Assembly (NCBI GenBank): GCA_963788935.1
Contig: CAWBIM010000004.1
Span: forward strand, 1,364,001-1,428,000
From: JAOPZW01 sp963788935
GTDB lineage: Bacteria; Actinomycetota; Thermoleophilia; Solirubrobacterales; Solirubrobacteraceae
Direction: 5' to 3'
DNA length: 64,000 bases
The position numbers were made by a program, and so were the translations under genes. Positions 61,835 to 64,000 of the stretch are shown here, one piece after another; positions within the stretch are counted from its first letter, which is position 1; every line of letters begins with the position of its first letter. The notes under the pieces are model-generated. The model saw nothing but the letters and a program-made list of their open reading frames with translations. It did no database searches and was not told the DNA's origin.

Positions 61835-62593
61835 TCAGGAACTGGGGTGAAGCCAGAGGTCGACCGCGAGGACCATGCCGAGCAGGACGATGAGCCAGCG
61901 CAGCAGGTTGGCTGGGAGGTGTCGGGCGACGAGCGGTCCGACGCGGCTGCCCGCGAGCATCCCCGTCGCCAGTGGGAGGGCGGCTGACCAGTCGACTGAG
62001 CCCGACAGCGCGAGGATCGTCGCCGCACCCAGAGTTCCGGCGCCGACGAGCATGTTCTTCAGGGCGTTGGCGGTGACAAGGTGACCGTCGACGAGCACGA
62101 GCAGCAGCGTGAGGGTCATCACGCCGGCACCGGCGCCGAAGTAGCCGTTGTAGAGGGACAGCGCGGCGGTGCCGGTAAGCAGCGCGAGCCCGTGGCTGTC
62201 GCTCTCACGGCGTTGCCGCCATGCCCTGAGGCGAGGCTCGAAGAGCAGTGCGAGCGATCCTGCCGCCACGAGGAACGGCACCACCCGGGCGAAGGCTGAC
62301 GCCGGGGTCGAGAGCAGGAGCGCCGCCCCACTCGCCGCGCCCGCAGCGGCGACGGCACTCCAGCGCCATACCCAGGAGGCCTTGCCGTGGAGTTCGGGTC
62401 TGGAGGCGAGCGCCGATCCGGGCCAGCAGGCGACCAGCGCGACGTTGTTCGCCACGTTCGCCGAGAGGGCCGGGAGGCCGACGGCGAGGAGCGCGGGATA
62501 GGAGACCAGCGACGTGATCCCGCCGGCGGATCCGATCAAGCCGGCGGCCATGCCCGCCAGCACCAGCGCTGCGCTGTCGAGGAGCGAGATCAT
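61835..62593 (-). CDS. TauE/SafE-family sulfite/organosulfur permease
   Basis: 252 residues, about eight hydrophobic segments in two repeats. The first repeat opens ALVLAGMAAGLIGSAGGITS with PALLAVGLPALSANVANNVA (the glycine-rich family motif). The second repeat has LYNGYFGAGAGVMTLTLLLV (about 155-175), with the parallel GxxGAGxG motif, and VTANALKNMLVGAGTLGAAT. Exports sulfite, sulfoacetate or similar anions. Divergent from the RpiR regulator by 26 bases, so jointly controlled. Confidence 0.85.
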   Translation of the reverse strand: MISLLDSAALVLAGMAAGLIGSAGGITSLVSYPALLAVGLPALSANVANNVALVACWPGSALASRPELHGKASWVWRWSAVAAAGAASGAALLLSTPASAFARVVPFLVAAGSLALLFEPRLRAWRQRRESDSHGLALLTGTAALSLYNGYFGAGAGVMTLTLLLVLVDGHLVTANALKNMLVGAGTLGAATILALSGSVDWSAALPLATGMLAGSRVGPLVARHLPANLLRWLIVLLGMVLAVDLWLHPSS

Positions 62594-62596
62594 CAC

Positions 62597-62619
62597 GGAG
62601 ATATGAAACAATATTCTCC
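62597..62619. promoter_or_regulatory. AT-rich dyad between tauE-like and rpiR-like genes
   Basis: Exact outer arms GGAGA and TCTCC (62597-62601 and 62615-62619) with ATAT steps inside them bracket GAAACAATATTC, close to the GAA/TTC-type palindromes bound by RpiR proteins. It is the most AT-rich spot nearby and fills the whole gap between two divergent starts. Confidence 0.4.
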
Positions 62620-63489
62620 ATGGTCCCGAAGAACGAAACTGACGTTCAGCTGAGGGTCGCCGGGCCCTCGGCGCAGTTGCGCACGAGATTGGCCGGACTG
62701 CCCGACGCGGAGCGCAGGGTCGCCGAACTGCTCCTCGCCGACCCCACCGACGCGGGCTACGACAGCGTCGGACGCCTGGCCGCACGCGCCGGGGTCTCCC
62801 CCGCCACCGTCGTGCGCCTGTCCCGGCGCCTGGGCTACGCGGGCTATGCCGCGCTCAAACTGGCCATCGCCCACGAGGCCGGCCGCGCCGACCAGTTCGG
62901 CTACGGCCGTGACGAGCACGACGCGCAGACGCAGCTGCACGAGCGGGTCATGGCCGACGACGCGCACAGCATTCGTGCGGGAGCCCGCGCGATCGATGCA
63001 GCGGCGCTCGAGGAGGCGCAGGCGGCCATCGCCGGTGCCGGGCGTGTGATGTTCGCCGGGGTCGGCGCCTCGGCGGGACTGGCGGCGCTGGCCTCGTTTC
63101 GCTTCCTGGCGCTCGGTGTCCGCGTCACCTCGGCCATGGACGCGCTCGTGCAGCACCTCCAAGCCGACACGCTCCGTGCGGGCGACGTCTGCGTGGCCAT
63201 CAGCCACACCGGCGAGAGCCGCGACACGATCGACGTGGCGACCGCCGCCGGACGGGCCGGCGCGCTGACGATCGGTGTGACCAGCTCGGCCGGATCGCCG
63301 CTCACGCAGGCCGTCCAGATTCCGCTCGTATGCGCCGACCAGCACGACACCGCCGCGCGAGCGCTGTTCGCCAACCCGGTTGCGATCGTGTCGGCCCTCG
63401 GCGCCCTGCACGCCGGCGTCGCCGCACGACTCCCGGCGTCAGCAGCACCCAGCGCGGCCGCCGACGCCATCACCTCGCACCAGCACTGA
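62620..63489 (+). CDS. MurR/RpiR-family regulator (HTH plus SIS domain)
   Basis: 289 residues. N-terminal HTH_6 region LADPTDAGYDSVGRLAARAG then VSPATVVRLSRRLGYAGYAA (about 40-72). C-terminal SIS sugar-phosphate-binding domain with MFAGVGASAGLAALASFRFL near 145 and VAISHTGESRDTIDVATAAG near 190. Senses a phosphorylated sugar or similar ligand. Probably represses the divergent permease and itself. Confidence 0.88.
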   Translation: MVPKNETDVQLRVAGPSAQLRTRLAGLPDAERRVAELLLADPTDAGYDSVGRLAARAGVSPATVVRLSRRLGYAGYAALKLAIAHEAGRADQFGYGRDEHDAQTQLHERVMADDAHSIRAGARAIDAAALEEAQAAIAGAGRVMFAGVGASAGLAALASFRFLALGVRVTSAMDALVQHLQADTLRAGDVCVAISHTGESRDTIDVATAAGRAGALTIGVTSSAGSPLTQAVQIPLVCADQHDTAARALFANPVAIVSALGALHAGVAARLPASAAPSAAADAITSHQH

Positions 63490-63663
63490 CCGCCCGCTCC
63501 CGCATGCTTGCCGTCGTCTGTTGCCTCGTCGTTGGTGCTGCTCCCGGCCCTCGTGTGGCTCTACGGGCCGCGGGTCGGGTGCTTCTTCATCCGGATCGAG
63601 TGATGAGGCACGACCGCGACCATGCGACGGTCACCTCAGGCGACGCTCCGAGGAGGCAATCAG

Positions 63664-64000
63664 ATGGCAGGCGATGACCCGCGCGGTCCCGTTCCCGGCG
63701 ACGACCAGAACCGTCAGCCACAAGCACCGCCGGGCGCGGGGCAGATCCCTCCGTCCCAGGCCGCCTATCCCCAACCGCCCTACGCCGCGCCACCGCCCAG
63801 CCGTCAGCCAGGCGCGGGGTGGTGGATCGGCGCGGCGCTCGTCGCCGTCGTGCTCGGCGTGGGCGGCTACCTCGTCGGCCACAACGTCGGTCAGAGCAAC
63901 GAGCGCGACAACTTCGACGCGGGCGCGCCGGGCTACAACGACATCTACCAGCAGGGCTTCGCGGCCGGCAAGGACCAGGGCACGCAGCAGGGCCAGGCGC
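63664..64000 (+). CDS. Membrane protein with proline/glutamine-rich N-terminus, cut by window end
   Basis: The reading frame starts at ATG 63664 after a good ribosome-binding sequence (GAGGAGGCAATC) and stays open for 112 codons to the window end. Residues 10-55 are Pro/Gln/Ala-rich and presumably disordered. Residues 57-75 form one membrane segment (WWIGAALVAVVLGVGGYLVG). After it come a polar stretch and YQQGFAAGKDQG, the start of a Gly/Gln-rich extracellular part. No family recognised; a secreted or surface anchor protein is likely. Confidence 0.65.
   Translation, partial: MAGDDPRGPVPGDDQNRQPQAPPGAGQIPPSQAAYPQPPYAAPPPSRQPGAGWWIGAALVAVVLGVGGYLVGHNVGQSNERDNFDAGAPGYNDIYQQGFAAGKDQGTQQGQA

Noticed and set aside
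63508..63603. 31-codon TTG-started hydrophobic peptide ending WLYGPRVGCFFIRIE
   Set aside because: It looks membrane-like, but the start is weak, it has no ribosome-binding sequence, and it may be a remnant; the gap 63490-63663 otherwise shows only the ribosome-binding site of the last gene.
1..64000. CRISPR arrays, insertion sequences, tRNA or rRNA genes
   Set aside because: I saw no regularly spaced repeats, transposase motifs, terminal inverted repeats or tRNA-like sequences on reading. A tRNA scan could still find one I missed.

Overview
The window is very GC-rich (codon third positions almost all G or C), uses many GTG starts, and is packed with Actinobacteria-type families. I infer a soil-type high-GC actinobacterium, probably Thermoleophilia/Solirubrobacterales-like; that placement is inference, not a search result.

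Layout. 1-2.4 kb: the iron-sulfur and membrane subunits of a formate-dehydrogenase-like complex, both broken by frameshifts, then a DUF421 membrane protein. 2.4-7.9 kb: an MBL-fold protein, a sarcosine/dimethylglycine-oxidase-like flavoprotein overlapping a betaine-homocysteine-methyltransferase-like gene, an orphan histidine kinase and a DUF1697 protein. 7.9-9.9 kb: a UGSC-family selenoprotein with an in-frame TGA and a SECIS-like hairpin just downstream, overlapping a thioredoxin-fold fusion protein. 10-33 kb: accessory genes, namely a DUF1963 protein, two P-type ATPases, PAP2 phosphatase, alcohol dehydrogenase, two aldo/keto reductases, GNATs, a hydrolase, a diaminohexanoate-dehydrogenase-like enzyme, glycosyltransferase, an MFS/cNMP-binding fusion convergent with a DUF2652 cyclase-like protein, an enolase-superfamily protein, a DUF1326-DUF2182 pair, and a Cd/Zn ATPase with its CadC-like repressor.

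33.4-57.6 kb: an almost complete aerobic-type cobalamin locus. Riboswitch 1 precedes cobG-cobH-cobIJ. cobK and cobF sit between. An 11-gene minus-strand operon runs from about 53.6 down to 38.4 kb: phosphatase, cobD, cobQ, cobN, chelatase I/D fusion, cobO, an apgM-like gene, cobB, cobU-cobC fusion, cobL, cobM. Nearly all junctions overlap by 4 nt, and riboswitch 2 precedes it. Divergently lie a bluB-cobT fusion and cobS, then riboswitch 3 and the cobalt transporter genes cbtB-cbtA. Only the uroporphyrinogen III methyltransferase (cobA) and a recognisable L-threonine kinase are not seen; the apgM-like gene is a candidate for the latter.

57.6-64 kb: VOC protein, LysR regulator divergent from a cysteine-dioxygenase-like cupin, RibD-like reductase, IclR regulator, DUF1097 protein, TauE permease divergent from an RpiR regulator, and the start of a membrane protein cut by the window end.

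About 18 single-base frame breaks fall in otherwise well-conserved genes (first 2.4 kb, 9.6, 14, 16, 17.2, 21.9, 41-50.5 and about 57.5 kb). They look more like consensus indels than gene death.
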